This document shows, piece after piece, positions 23,794-33,177 of a stretch of DNA of 51,378 bases. The stretch's first letter is position 1; every line of letters begins with the position of its first letter. Below the pieces are notes generated by a model. It did not search any database, was not told where the DNA came from, and saw only the letters and a program-made list of their open reading frames with translations. Source of the DNA: a virus; IMG/VR virus record IMGVR_UViG_3300046616_000291, positions 1 through 51,378 of that record, one strand, 5' to 3'. The position numbers were made by a program, and so were the translations under genes.

Positions 23794-25646
23794 TTAGACG
23801 CATAATAATACCGCCAGTAAATGAACATAAGTTCGTCACATACGACGATATTATAGAAGGTACGCGATATAATCAACATCAATTTGATAGGGCTTGGTTA
23901 TCTGAACAGGTAAGGGATTGGCAAGATAAAAGAGATTACGCTCAAAAGAAACAGTTTAAAGATAAATGCTCGGTACAAATATCAGCTTTGCCTGATAGTG
24001 TAGTTAGTTTGATACTTTACAAATGCGACCATACGGTTTTTGATACGTATCCAATGCAAGTAGTAGAAATGGGTAATGCTGACCCTATGCCGGTATTTGT
24101 TGATGATATAGAATATAATGCGTATTGGTATTTTAATGCAAAGTTCTGGCAGAATGTTTTATTGACAGAAGGGCGTTATTATTTCGTAATTGAGATAGTA
24201 AGCGGATCAGATACCGATAGAATTATTTCAGAACCAATAGAATTAAAAGAAAAACATCCCAATACCGTTCTACACGAATACACTAACAGATCAAACAAAG
24301 ACCTGTGCATATTTGAACAAACTGGACAAAAATTTTCTTTACGCGTTAGCGGGGATGTGCTGAATTTACAGCCAAAAGTAGAACGCATTTCTTTTTTGGA
24401 TCATCGGCAAAATACAACAGAATTAAGCGCAGTTAATTATCGTGGATGGACTGTTTATGCAGGAACACGTGGCGGCGGTATCCCCGATTATGAATTTGAT
24501 ATACTAAACTACGCTTGGGGGTTGACTTCAAAGCGCGTAGAGGGTAAAGGGTACACAGTGCCTGATGGCGGAGAATGGGTTAAAGATGATGGTCAGGGAT
24601 CAATATTGACAAGTGGATCAATTGATGTAAGGGAGGCAAATATTGATGATGCATACAGAATAATAAAAGGTTCATTTACAGTTATACCATCCACGCCATA
24701 TCCATGGGTAAATATGTTTGTGAGCATCGGCAAAGACGGGATAAAAGACTTTTATTATCCTAGTCCAACTTATATTACAAACGATGCCACAAGGGATCAA
24801 TTTATTGATGATTTGAGTGCTGCTGCTGTTGCGCAGGGACTAGATGGAGAATTTAGCTTAGTTGGGAGCAATATTGACTACGAATTAGGTCCTAATGAAA
24901 CTTACGACCAATCATCTGCACCAATCCTAACCAAATTTATTCAGATCAATTCCATAACTACCGGGTCATCTCAAAACCTTAATCTGTATATAGGAATGAG
25001 GGCTGGTTTGAACGGCGGCAAATCTCCATATGCCTTTATTAATGCTTCGGGAAGCTTAGTTCAAGGGGAATATTTTTCAGGTAATAGCATCTATCCTATT
25101 ACATCAGGGCATGTAGCAGGGGCGGCAGGAACATATAGCTCATATTTATTTCATGACGACACTTTAAGTCTATTGGAGATTAGCGGGGATTATTTAAGAA
25201 GTTTTACAGGAGGGAAATTTCCTGAATTATTGAAAAGCTTCAAATTATTCAACAGTCCAAGAATAATAGAGTTCTTTATATTCACATCGTTAATGCATTG
25301 TGCAAATAGTTTGGAAGTTCTGAATATAAATAACAATATAACATTAGCTAATATTCAGAAATATTCAGACTATACCGTAGGGACAATTTATGGCAATTCT
25401 ATGAAAAAGCTGAACATAATATTGCTCAGGCAGAATAATCAAACCAGCACAAATCTGAATGCCATGTATAATAGTATGAAAAATGCAATGCTTCAAATCC
25501 CGGCACAATTCACTGTTTTTAATGGGATAATGGATACGAGTCTGCAAATTTCCGGAGCACAACCAACTAATTTTCCCGCCACATTGAACAGTTCACAGGC
25601 AAGGAGTATGTTGATTAACACATATCAATGGACAGTAATAATTTAA
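23790..25646 (+). CDS. Tail tip / fibre-attachment protein, 618 aa
   Basis: It overlaps the preceding gene by four bases (ATGA). A beta-rich N-terminal half includes an Ig-like segment (SVQISALPDSVVSLILYKCD). The C-terminal region (about 470-560) has leucine-rich-repeat-like spacing (LLEISGDYLRSFTGGKFPEL, LEVLNINNNITLANIQKYSD). A role in host contact is plausible because fibre and spike genes follow. Confidence 0.5.
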   Translation: MIRRIIIPPVNEHKFVTYDDIIEGTRYNQHQFDRAWLSEQVRDWQDKRDYAQKKQFKDKCSVQISALPDSVVSLILYKCDHTVFDTYPMQVVEMGNADPMPVFVDDIEYNAYWYFNAKFWQNVLLTEGRYYFVIEIVSGSDTDRIISEPIELKEKHPNTVLHEYTNRSNKDLCIFEQTGQKFSLRVSGDVLNLQPKVERISFLDHRQNTTELSAVNYRGWTVYAGTRGGGIPDYEFDILNYAWGLTSKRVEGKGYTVPDGGEWVKDDGQGSILTSGSIDVREANIDDAYRIIKGSFTVIPSTPYPWVNMFVSIGKDGIKDFYYPSPTYITNDATRDQFIDDLSAAAVAQGLDGEFSLVGSNIDYELGPNETYDQSSAPILTKFIQINSITTGSSQNLNLYIGMRAGLNGGKSPYAFINASGSLVQGEYFSGNSIYPITSGHVAGAAGTYSSYLFHDDTLSLLEISGDYLRSFTGGKFPELLKSFKLFNSPRIIEFFIFTSLMHCANSLEVLNINNNITLANIQKYSDYTVGTIYGNSMKKLNIILLRQNNQTSTNLNAMYNSMKNAMLQIPAQFTVFNGIMDTSLQISGAQPTNFPATLNSSQARSMLINTYQWTVII

Positions 25647-25650
25647 AAGA

Positions 25651-26001
25651 ATGAAACCTAATAAAATAGTCAGGGCAGATAAGATATTAGGAGCAGGCAG
25701 TTCGCTTCCTTTAAACCAAAAATATACCTTTGGAGAGGCCAATGAAGACAGGGATAAAAAAAATGAAATAATTGACTATCTTCAGTTTTATGTTACATCT
25801 GATATATCTGGCATAATTGATTCATCGGATCTTATAGGAAAGGATATAGGAATGATTATAGGAGGCGGTGCAATATTGGAGGAAGGGATTGACGGAGACG
25901 GAGTGAACCACTTTTCAAAGGACACGGCAGATAGCATTATCACAATGATAAACGGGAATACATTGATTCCTAATAAAAAGTATTTAATTTTACCACGTTA
26001 A
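25651..26001 (+). CDS. Hypothetical tail-module protein, 116 aa
   Basis: MKPNKIVRADKILGAGSSLP begins a protein with several Gly turns (MIIGGGAILEEG) and an end GNTLIPNKKYLILPR. It sits between a tail tip gene and the fibre gene. No family recognised. Confidence 0.5.
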   Translation: MKPNKIVRADKILGAGSSLPLNQKYTFGEANEDRDKKNEIIDYLQFYVTSDISGIIDSSDLIGKDIGMIIGGGAILEEGIDGDGVNHFSKDTADSIITMINGNTLIPNKKYLILPR

Positions 26002-26010
26002 TTTAAAGAA

Positions 26011-27633
26011 ATGAAAAATTTATTTTTAGTCATTGTTTTATTTTGCTGCTTTTCCGCAGAGGCTCAAAATGTTATCTTGAAGGCAGATACAAACTCTGTA
26101 TGGGTAGACAAGGATCAGATTCCATTAAATAAGTTGCGTGTGCAATGGAGAGATAGCAGCATGGCTATTATCGGGGTAGAAAACAACAATATATACTCCG
26201 GGGCAAAGCCATACTATAGATACACCAACGCTTTTACAGGCACTCCTTTTGGTTCTTTAGATTCGCTTAAGACCTGGATACGTGAAAATTTTTTCGTTGA
26301 TGCCTCCGGCGGCGGTGCTGTTGGGGGCGATACCGCAACCCTAACCTCCGTAACCACAGGAGCAGGAAATAATATAACTCCTAATGCCATTCAGTCAATA
26401 GGATACAACAACCTAAATATGAACAAAACGTCAACCGTTCTTTTAGAGCAGGGGACAAATGGCGGAATATATCGTATAGATTCAACATTGGGTGGCGTTG
26501 CGGGAGCAATAGAAATTAGTAATTCTGTTATTGCATTATCGGCCGCAGGAACAGCATCGCTAAATGTACAAGCAGAAACACCATCTGTTGCAAGCGTTTC
26601 CACATCAGGGAGGCTACAAACACATGCTGGTATAAATGCAAGTGATGCTGTGATAATGTCCCAGCTTCTAACTCTTGGAGAAACGTCAACAACAGCATAT
26701 AGAGGTGATAGGGGTAAAGCAGCCTATGATCATTCGCAACTAACATCCGGAACAAATCCTCATAATACAACGTTTGCCAATATAGCCAGCAAGCCTACTA
26801 CTCTTTCGGGTTTTGGGATAACTGATGCCTATCCCTTATCTGGTAATCCAAGTGGTTTTTTAACTTCTGTTCCGGCGCAAAGTTTTGCATCATTAACTGG
26901 TAAGCCTACAACCGTTGCAGGATATGGCATAACTGATGCTATTATACAAGGAGGGCAAAGCCTTGGGGTCTCTATGTCTATCGGAACTAATGATAATCAG
27001 ACGTTGACATTTAGGGCAAATGGAGCAACAAGGGTAAGCGTTACAGGAGCTGGTAACCTTATTACGACTGGCAGTATATATTCTACGAACAATATCATAA
27101 CAAATACAAACTCAATAACACCTACCCATTCTATCACTATCCCTTCTGTTGGTACTGGCATCGCACAATATAATACTGTGAATCAGACAACGGACTATGA
27201 TAGGGTTAGATTATTTTGGAGTAGCAATGTTTACAATATAACATCTGAAGCCCTTGGCACAGGAACGGTAAGAAATATTTCTATTAATGGTTCAATATTT
27301 AATAGCTCTGGGATAACTGCAACAGCCTTAATAAAATCTGGTGGCACATCAGCACAATTTCTTAAAGCGGATGGCAGTGTAGATGCCAGTAAAACACTTT
27401 CCGGAACGGCCGTACTTACGGGAGATGCCATTGCTACAACCTTTACCGTAACACATGGTTTTGGCAGTACTGGATATGAAGCATCCATTTCCCCTACTAA
27501 TTTATTATCTGGTACAAGTGTTGGAGCTGGTTACTTCATTACAAATAAAACATCCACCACATTTGATGTTTCATTTGTAAGCGCACCTGCTATTGGAGCT
27601 TTAAATATAGACTGGAACATACATAAAAACTAA
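26011..27633 (+). CDS. Tail fibre protein with a Sec signal peptide
   Basis: 540 residues. The first 19 residues (MKNLFLVIVLFCCFSAEAQ) form a classic signal peptide with an AEA-Q cleavage site, as in Bacteroidota exported proteins. Behind it is a typical phage tail fibre: the segment TTAYRGDRGKAAYDHSQ, GTNPHNTTFANI, two copies of the fibre repeat around GFGITDA/GYGITDA (about 270 and 308), and a C-terminal domain with HGFGSTGYEASISPTNL. Fibre function is clear from the repeats. The signal peptide is unexpected for a virion protein assembled in the cytoplasm. Confidence 0.75.
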   Translation: MKNLFLVIVLFCCFSAEAQNVILKADTNSVWVDKDQIPLNKLRVQWRDSSMAIIGVENNNIYSGAKPYYRYTNAFTGTPFGSLDSLKTWIRENFFVDASGGGAVGGDTATLTSVTTGAGNNITPNAIQSIGYNNLNMNKTSTVLLEQGTNGGIYRIDSTLGGVAGAIEISNSVIALSAAGTASLNVQAETPSVASVSTSGRLQTHAGINASDAVIMSQLLTLGETSTTAYRGDRGKAAYDHSQLTSGTNPHNTTFANIASKPTTLSGFGITDAYPLSGNPSGFLTSVPAQSFASLTGKPTTVAGYGITDAIIQGGQSLGVSMSIGTNDNQTLTFRANGATRVSVTGAGNLITTGSIYSTNNIITNTNSITPTHSITIPSVGTGIAQYNTVNQTTDYDRVRLFWSSNVYNITSEALGTGTVRNISINGSIFNSSGITATALIKSGGTSAQFLKADGSVDASKTLSGTAVLTGDAIATTFTVTHGFGSTGYEASISPTNLLSGTSVGAGYFITNKTSTTFDVSFVSAPAIGALNIDWNIHKN

Positions 27634-27636
27634 ACA

Positions 27637-30054
27637 ATGGCTAATACGGTTAAACAAGGTGCATCAGGGCAGACAATAGAAAACTTGGGTTCATTAAACG
27701 TAAGAGAGGATCTTAGTGTTTGGAATGGGTCAGAATTCGTGCCTGTAACCAATGCAGACAACTCTTATACTATTTCAGACATAAGAAGTGAGGGTATTGA
27801 TTTGCCAAAATCTCTTGTAACATCAGGGTTGGGCGGTGGAACATGGGTTTTAGATGAAACAGATACCACAAGTGCAGATAACACTGGCACAATATTGGTT
27901 ACTGATTCAGGGAAGAGATATAAAAGAGAATATGACGGCCATATAAACGTTTTGTGGTTTGGAGCAAAAGGAGATAGTATTACAGATGATACAGAAGCTT
28001 TCCAGAACTGCATTGATTTCTGTATAACCAACCCTGCCAGACCTAAAACAATGTGGATACCGATAGCACAAGGCGGCCGGTATATTTTAACTTCTGATCT
28101 TGTAATAAATGTAAGAGATTCCAGTGTTTCATACAATCCTGCAAGATTCTCTATAATCGGAGAGCAGGGTAAAGGTGGAAGACAAGGACATGATGTAGGA
28201 TGTACATTATACAGAACGGGTGCGCCTGGCAGTATTATACGTATATGTGAAGAGACAGACGGCACCTTTCCTGGTGGTGGTAAAGAAACCGTAGTCAATC
28301 CGCTTAATTTTATGCGGTCTGTTAATATATCCGGATTGAATTTTGTAGGATATGGAGCAACTACACCCAATACAATAACAGGGGTTTCAGGCAGAAGTAT
28401 TGATAACTCTATAATAGAGAGTTGCGGTTTTGCAGGGCTTAATTTCGGAATACGATTTGGCACAGGATTGGAAAATGTTGCCAATGAGGTTACAACCATA
28501 GGCAATGTTACATTAGATTACTGTGAACGTAATTTAATAACCCGTTGTTCCTTTGGGTATGTTCGCAAGCATATATATATTACCGCTCCCGATATCAGCA
28601 CCATTACACAATGTTTCTTCAGCGGCCTAATAAATACCGATGGGAGTGATTATGTTCTGTATTGGGCGGCAGGGAATGATTACCTTACTTTTAGTAAAAA
28701 CATTGTACACCCACGTACCAGCGCATTCCCCACTTCGCCGGTCGGCAGTGTTATTAGATGCTACTCGACACGGGGTGTGTTATTTGAAGAAAATCACTTT
28801 GAAGGGTTGAGTAAGAAGTTGTTTGATTTAGCTATTGTTGAAGACGTGGAAGTGAGAAGCAATTTGATACAGGGTGTAACCATAGCCGGATATGATGTGG
28901 ATAATGTTTTTAACATATCAGGGAAAGAATATGCCCGAATAAATATCCACGATAATAATGTTGCATTGCCTTTAATTACTGATAGCTTTATTAAGGTAGC
29001 GGCAATATCTGATACAGGAAATACAAAACTAAAAACAATAAATTTAAACTATTACCCTAACAGAGCAACTACGGTTTTGGGTGGGACTACACCTTTAGTC
29101 TTAACTTCTAATTTGGATAGCCTATACATAGAAAATGGGCAGGCGTTCAATCCCGGAAGAATAGGACGTAGCTATTTATTTTCTGATGATACAGAACATC
29201 TCAGGACTAAGCTTATTTCTGACGGCAAGCCAAGTGCCAATACAGATGGTGCAATAATGTGGAGTGAGAAATATACCATGTTTAATGATGGCGGGACGGC
29301 AGGCAATGATAATCAAAGACACATACTTCATCCTATTGGTGCTCATTATGATACCGCCTCACCTGATATTACAGGGTGTATTGTATTAAAGCACAATTAT
29401 GTAGAAAGTTCTTTATTAAATGCTGATTTACGAATACAGATGTATAATAGTTCTACATCTCAAAGGAATATAAAAGGTAATGTGAGCCTTAATTTGACCG
29501 CGTGGCTTACTTCCGGTTCTTTTGCCACAGTAGGTTGCACGCTGAAGGGGAATGGGGCTTTTTTTACAAATAAAGTACGAATTGCTAAAGATGCTACGGG
29601 GGCTTTCTGTATTATAATAGGCGATATAACAACATTATGGAGCACATCATATGTCAGGGCTTGGATAGAGAAGCTAAGTGTAGGACGTTCTGGCTCTTCT
29701 GATGCATGGGCTAGTGGATGGAGCTCTTCATTGGAAACAGACCTTAGTACATATGCCGATTTGACCGACACGCAGCCCATATTGCAAATGTCTGGATATT
29801 ACAGCAATCCTACAGTAATGGACTTCGCTTCTATACCTGCAAATTCTCAGGTAGCAGCTCCATTCACTTTAACGGTAATGGGTGCGGAAGTAGGCGACAT
29901 GGCACATGTTATTGCCCCAAATACAACAGGAATAATTTACAAGGCAGTCGTAACATCAACAAACCTGGTAACGGTATATGGATGCAATTTCACAACATCA
30001 GCTGTTGATCCTGCATCCGGTTCTTTCAGGGCATTTGTTACTAAGGTTAATTAA
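27637..30054 (+). CDS. Tailspike with pectate-lyase-type beta-helix
   Basis: 805 residues. An N-terminal region is followed at about 107-123 by NVLWFGAKGDSITDDTEAFQ, the signature that opens Pectate_lyase_3 right-handed beta-helix domains. The helix then runs to about 500 (repeated short strands such as NLIQGVTIAGYDVDNVF). The C-terminus is a separate beta-rich domain with VMGAEVGDMAHVIAP. Such spikes bind and usually cleave surface polysaccharide. The catalytic residues cannot be located by eye. Confidence 0.8.
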   Translation: MANTVKQGASGQTIENLGSLNVREDLSVWNGSEFVPVTNADNSYTISDIRSEGIDLPKSLVTSGLGGGTWVLDETDTTSADNTGTILVTDSGKRYKREYDGHINVLWFGAKGDSITDDTEAFQNCIDFCITNPARPKTMWIPIAQGGRYILTSDLVINVRDSSVSYNPARFSIIGEQGKGGRQGHDVGCTLYRTGAPGSIIRICEETDGTFPGGGKETVVNPLNFMRSVNISGLNFVGYGATTPNTITGVSGRSIDNSIIESCGFAGLNFGIRFGTGLENVANEVTTIGNVTLDYCERNLITRCSFGYVRKHIYITAPDISTITQCFFSGLINTDGSDYVLYWAAGNDYLTFSKNIVHPRTSAFPTSPVGSVIRCYSTRGVLFEENHFEGLSKKLFDLAIVEDVEVRSNLIQGVTIAGYDVDNVFNISGKEYARINIHDNNVALPLITDSFIKVAAISDTGNTKLKTINLNYYPNRATTVLGGTTPLVLTSNLDSLYIENGQAFNPGRIGRSYLFSDDTEHLRTKLISDGKPSANTDGAIMWSEKYTMFNDGGTAGNDNQRHILHPIGAHYDTASPDITGCIVLKHNYVESSLLNADLRIQMYNSSTSQRNIKGNVSLNLTAWLTSGSFATVGCTLKGNGAFFTNKVRIAKDATGAFCIIIGDITTLWSTSYVRAWIEKLSVGRSGSSDAWASGWSSSLETDLSTYADLTDTQPILQMSGYYSNPTVMDFASIPANSQVAAPFTLTVMGAEVGDMAHVIAPNTTGIIYKAVVTSTNLVTVYGCNFTTSAVDPASGSFRAFVTKVN

Positions 30055-30099
30055 AGCAACCAACCACTACCAAAATGAAAAGCCGATAAATAAGATATT

Positions 30100-30693
30100 A
30101 TGAAAGAAGTTATTCAGTACTCATTTCTTTTAGGAGTGTCCCTTTTGGGGCAAGCAATCCACATAATGATTAAAATGAATGCTATGCAGCGAAGGTCAAA
30201 TGCTGCTGGTATCCCATATAGATCCGCGGAAATTTTTGAAAAAGATTGGACAAATATGTGTCTCTCTTTTTTGTGCAACATAGGTTTGTTGGCTGTATTT
30301 TCAGAAATAAGTACCTATGTAGAATTGGTTAAAACATGGCCTAAGTGTCTATTTTTGCTTTCAGGATATACTGGATCATCATTAGTTTTAGGTGCATTAT
30401 CTAAAGCAGATAAGGCTCAAAGACAGGCAATAGAAGAATTTACTAACAGTATAATAAACAACAAAATGGAATATATATGGGAATTGCCCTATTGGAATGA
30501 AGATGATTTGTTTCAACACGAATCATCAAGTTTTACACCCGCAGTGTTCGCACAGGTAACATTTGGTATTATTGATACCGGTGCAAAAACGATAACTTAT
30601 GAAAGCGAACCGGCATTTAGCGAGGTTACGATTTGGCTAAATGGAAATTCGTCAACAACACAGATAGCCGCACCGATCAGGAAGCCTAAATAA
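30100..30693 (+). CDS. Membrane protein, possible holin-like, 197 aa
   Basis: Three hydrophobic segments in the first 110 residues (QYSFLLGVSLLGQAIHIMI; MCLSFLCNIGLLAVF; CLFLLSGYTGSSLVLGAL) are followed by a soluble, beta-containing C-terminal domain. It opens the membrane/lysis cluster after the tailspike and shares one base with the next gene. A holin role is suggested by place and topology, though the soluble tail is long for that. Confidence 0.45.
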   Translation: MKEVIQYSFLLGVSLLGQAIHIMIKMNAMQRRSNAAGIPYRSAEIFEKDWTNMCLSFLCNIGLLAVFSEISTYVELVKTWPKCLFLLSGYTGSSLVLGALSKADKAQRQAIEEFTNSIINNKMEYIWELPYWNEDDLFQHESSSFTPAVFAQVTFGIIDTGAKTITYESEPAFSEVTIWLNGNSSTTQIAAPIRKPK

Positions 30694-31133
30694 TGAACCA
30701 GGTAAAGCAAATATCATTTACTGTTTTTGTGGTATGTTTTACCGCCCTGTCTTTCTATGCACTTAAAATGGTAGTTCCTGAAAGTGAAACTGAATATACG
30801 CAGTATGCTTTAAAGTATCACATGTATGTTTCTTTATCGTTTGCCGGAATTTGTTTTTGCTACTATCGGGGCGTGCTTAATAGGGTCATAAGGGCAGCAT
30901 TGATAGTAAATGCCGGCCAGTTTCTCATTTTGGCATTAAAATGCTTTATGGGGAAGGCTGGTAGTCATAATCATTATGATAATACCATTTTAGGCTGCTT
31001 TATTATCTATGCTTTTATTTATCTGGTAACTCCATACATTAAACCATTCCTTACGCTAACAAAGACTATAGCAAATCAACTTTATATGAGATGGATAACC
31101 AAACACCAAAGGAAGAATCATGGCTCCTCGTAA
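30693..31133 (+). CDS. Polytopic membrane protein, 146 aa
   Basis: Four hydrophobic helices (about 7-26, 44-60, 68-86 and 98-116: ISFTVFVVCFTALSFYALKM; MYVSLSFAGICFCYY; VIRAALIVNAGQFLILALKC; NTILGCFIIYAFIYLV) and a basic C-terminus. It overlaps the spanin-like gene by 43 bases. It may be a holin or antiholin partner of 30100-30693. Confidence 0.5.
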   Translation: MNQVKQISFTVFVVCFTALSFYALKMVVPESETEYTQYALKYHMYVSLSFAGICFCYYRGVLNRVIRAALIVNAGQFLILALKCFMGKAGSHNHYDNTILGCFIIYAFIYLVTPYIKPFLTLTKTIANQLYMRWITKHQRKNHGSS

Positions 31134-31378
31134 GGCTTGTGCATCTCATAAAGCAATTCCCATTTGTTGTGTTTTGTGTATGGATGGGATGGCGGGACAT
31201 TCAAAGGGAAAATAGAATAGTTGAAAAAGAGACAAAACAGGAAGTGAAGGACAATGACCGAGAAAAATTTGACCGAGAGCAACTTATTTATTACCGGTCA
31301 GCAAAGCAGGAAGATCTTGAAATTAAGCGTAAAGAATTAGATAAAAGTTATGAAAAAGATACTTTATCAAAGAAGTAG
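31091..31378 (+). CDS. i-spanin-like protein (one membrane span plus coiled coil)
   Basis: 95 residues. An N-terminal hydrophobic segment (about 12-32, LVRLVHLIKQFPFVVFCVWM) is followed by a highly charged coiled coil (IQRENRIVEKETKQEV, KQEDLEIKRKELDKSYEKD). This is the plan of inner-membrane spanins (Rz type), which join with an outer-membrane partner to fuse the membranes at lysis. The next gene overlaps it by 29 bases in another frame, as in Rz/Rz1 pairs. Confidence 0.5.
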   Translation: MDNQTPKEESWLLVRLVHLIKQFPFVVFCVWMGWRDIQRENRIVEKETKQEVKDNDREKFDREQLIYYRSAKQEDLEIKRKELDKSYEKDTLSKK

Positions 31379-31622
31379 TAAAAGGCTCTCAATAGCATTG
31401 TTTGTAGTGCTTACCCCGCTTATGTCATTAAAGGGTGGTGGGCAATCCAATGATTCCGAAATGAGTCAACAGGAGAAGATAATCCTCATAAGAGGCAATG
31501 AGATTGAGCGGGAAAAAATAGATAAGATAAATGATACCATCCGGTTCATAGATGCTTGGCAACGATACAAGGATAGTATAAATTATTTGAGGTCAAAATC
31601 AGATACTACAATTAAAAAATAA
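31350..31622 (+). CDS. Exported small protein, possible spanin partner, 90 aa
   Basis: The N-terminus (KRLSIALFVVLTPLMSLKGGG) is a hydrophobic signal or anchor, followed by a charged helical region (EKIILIRGNEIEREKIDKIN). It starts inside the i-spanin-like gene. A lipobox Cys, expected of an outer-membrane spanin, is missing, so it may be a membrane-anchored accessory or a single-gene variant. Confidence 0.45.
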   Translation: MKKILYQRSSKRLSIALFVVLTPLMSLKGGGQSNDSEMSQQEKIILIRGNEIEREKIDKINDTIRFIDAWQRYKDSINYLRSKSDTTIKK

Positions 31623-31653
31623 ACCGGCTACTGGATAGTGTAGCGCAAATAAT

Positions 31654-32076
31654 ATGAATATTTTAGAAAGAATAGGATTAATTACTGAATCTATTTTAGA
31701 TTTCTTTTCCAAAATTCCTAAAGAAATAAGAGGATATGCAGCAAAGGCTATCCTTGTAGTAAATGAAATAAAGGAAGCAATTGATTCTGATACGGCAGAC
31801 GATATTACGGAGCTTATCCCTGGTGATTGGGATGATAAATTACGTGATGGCGCAAGCTCACTTATTTCCGGATTAATGGCCATACTTAAAGGCGTGAAAG
31901 AATCAGGAGCAGATGAAGCGGCTATCAGAAAAGCAAAAGGCAATCTTTACCTTGGATTGAGTTCTGGAATCGTTGGCTTGATGGATGGCAATGAATTGCC
32001 GGGCAACCGCTATGATACCTATACTCAAATTGCCTATTCACATCAGAAAAAGCATAAAGCTGATAAAACATCTTAG
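31654..32076 (+). CDS. Hypothetical protein of the lysis cluster, 140 aa
   Basis: A helical protein with ELIPGDWDDKLRDGASSLIS in the middle and an end rich in His/Lys (YSHQKKHKADKTS). The LPGDWDDKLR-like pattern recurs in Bacteroidota phage proteins coded near lysis genes. Its role is unknown; it is one of the candidates for a divergent lysis protein. Confidence 0.55.
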   Translation: MNILERIGLITESILDFFSKIPKEIRGYAAKAILVVNEIKEAIDSDTADDITELIPGDWDDKLRDGASSLISGLMAILKGVKESGADEAAIRKAKGNLYLGLSSGIVGLMDGNELPGNRYDTYTQIAYSHQKKHKADKTS

Positions 32077-32140
32077 TCTCCAAAAGTAAACTAAGCACAT
32101 CCCTTAATATAGTTTTTGGCTTAAAACTAAAATAGTGTTT

Positions 32141-32362
32141 ATGGGCATAGAAAAGATGCAATCAATACTTGGCGTACCGGTAGATGGTAAATGGAATGCT
32201 GAAACCGTTCAGGCCGCTTTAAAATACCAGAAGAAGCATAACATTAAGGAATCGGGATTGCCTAGCCAAGAGTTAAAAGACGTAATGCAATCATTGTTGG
32301 ATCGCGACATGAGGGCAAAAAAGAGAAAGGAACAAAATATAAGACACCCTAAATTTAAATAG
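32141..32362 (+). CDS. Stand-alone peptidoglycan-binding domain protein
   Basis: 73 residues from the ATG at 32141 (a GTG lies two codons upstream). MQSILGVPVDGKWNAETVQA and ALKYQKKHN match the PG_binding_1 fold, which normally sits beside a cell-wall hydrolase. There is no catalytic domain and no signal peptide; the C-terminus is strongly basic (RAKKRKEQNIRHPKFK). It may be a partner subunit of a lytic enzyme coded elsewhere, or a virion-associated wall binder. Confidence 0.65.
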   Translation: MGIEKMQSILGVPVDGKWNAETVQAALKYQKKHNIKESGLPSQELKDVMQSLLDRDMRAKKRKEQNIRHPKFK

Positions 32363-32364
32363 CA

Positions 32365-32658
32365 GTGACGAATACCGTGGAATACATAATCATACTTACT
32401 GGATTAATCTATTATGGAAATGGCCGGATAGCAAAAATACATATTAACCGTGGGTACTTTATTCTCTTTGATGAAAACGGGAAGGAATTGTACATAGTAA
32501 GACGAATAGGAGGAACTGCGGCTATAGTGTCAGGGTTTATACCTTATCTTTCTTTTGGGACAGTGTTGAGGCTCGTGGTGCCTGAAAACAAGCTGTATGC
32601 CGCGAGTGATGAAGAAGGGTTATTGGAGATTGAATGTGAGGTAAATATTCCGGCTTAA
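32365..32658 (+). CDS. Hypothetical protein, 97 aa
   Basis: It starts at a GTG two bases after the previous stop. A hydrophobic N-terminus (VEYIIILTGLIYYGNG) leads into beta strands (HINRGYFILFDENGKELYIV) and an acidic end. It is the last gene of the late operon before the terminator. Function unknown. Confidence 0.5.
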   Translation: MTNTVEYIIILTGLIYYGNGRIAKIHINRGYFILFDENGKELYIVRRIGGTAAIVSGFIPYLSFGTVLRLVVPENKLYAASDEEGLLEIECEVNIPA

Positions 32659-32683
32659 AAACCACCATCCCTAAGAAGAACAT

Positions 32684-32719
32684 ACAAAGCCCAGTAATTT
32701 TTACAGGGCTTTGTTTTGT
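32684..32719 (+). terminator. Terminator at the end of the late operon, possibly bidirectional
   Basis: ACAAAGCCC (32684-32692) and GGGCTTTGT (32706-32714) form a nine-pair stem with a 13-base loop, followed by TTTGTT. It separates the rightward late operon from the leftward early operon, whose last gene ends at 32751. A second inverted pair CCCAAT/ATTGGG lies just to its right. Confidence 0.75.
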
Positions 32720-32750
32720 TAAAATGTCCCAATCTTTGATAAATTAGGAA

Positions 32751-33038
32751 TTATTGGGATTCCCTGAACTTATCCAGTAGTTGTTGGGTGGTGAATCGTT
32801 CATGCCTGTTTTTATGGTAATCTTTCTGCCAGTGGGCAAATTCCCCATTTATTATTATTGGCTTTACATTTCCGGCGCACCATTCAGCAAACTTAATTGC
32901 TTCCTCTTCCTTTGCTTCATATCCCTTTATATAACCGTATTTAAATGAATCTTCGTCTCTATTGGATGGGGATATTGCATCTACATAAGTTCTTGCTTCT
33001 GACAATGCCTCTTCTGCAAGCTTTTCTTTATTGCTCAT
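32751..33038 (-). CDS. Hypothetical early protein, 95 aa
   Basis: The start MSNKEKLAEEALSEARTYVD is chosen because the upstream 50 codons (from 33188) are a Lys/Phe-rich, unlikely extension. It has the FKYGYIKGYEAKEEEAIKFA motif and EWCAGN, typical of a small family widespread in Bacteroidota phages, of unknown function. Last gene of the leftward early operon. Confidence 0.6.
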   Translation of the reverse strand: MSNKEKLAEEALSEARTYVDAISPSNRDEDSFKYGYIKGYEAKEEEAIKFAEWCAGNVKPIIINGEFAHWQKDYHKNRHERFTTQQLLDKFRESQ

Positions 33039-33177
33039 TGTATTTGTTTTTGGTGAAAAAATATCGAATCCAAATATCCTTATGCAAACAGAATATCCAT
33101 GTATAATTTTTCCAACATATCCATTCCTTCTACTGAATAGACATTTGTCTTTCTTTTTAATTGAAAAGAAAAAGTAT

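Noticed and set aside
27765-28505. Minus-strand open frame of 246 codons inside the tailspike gene
   Set aside because: It is antisense to a clear pectate-lyase-type gene and has the Pro/Ser/Leu-rich composition of an antisense shadow; no promoter or matching family.
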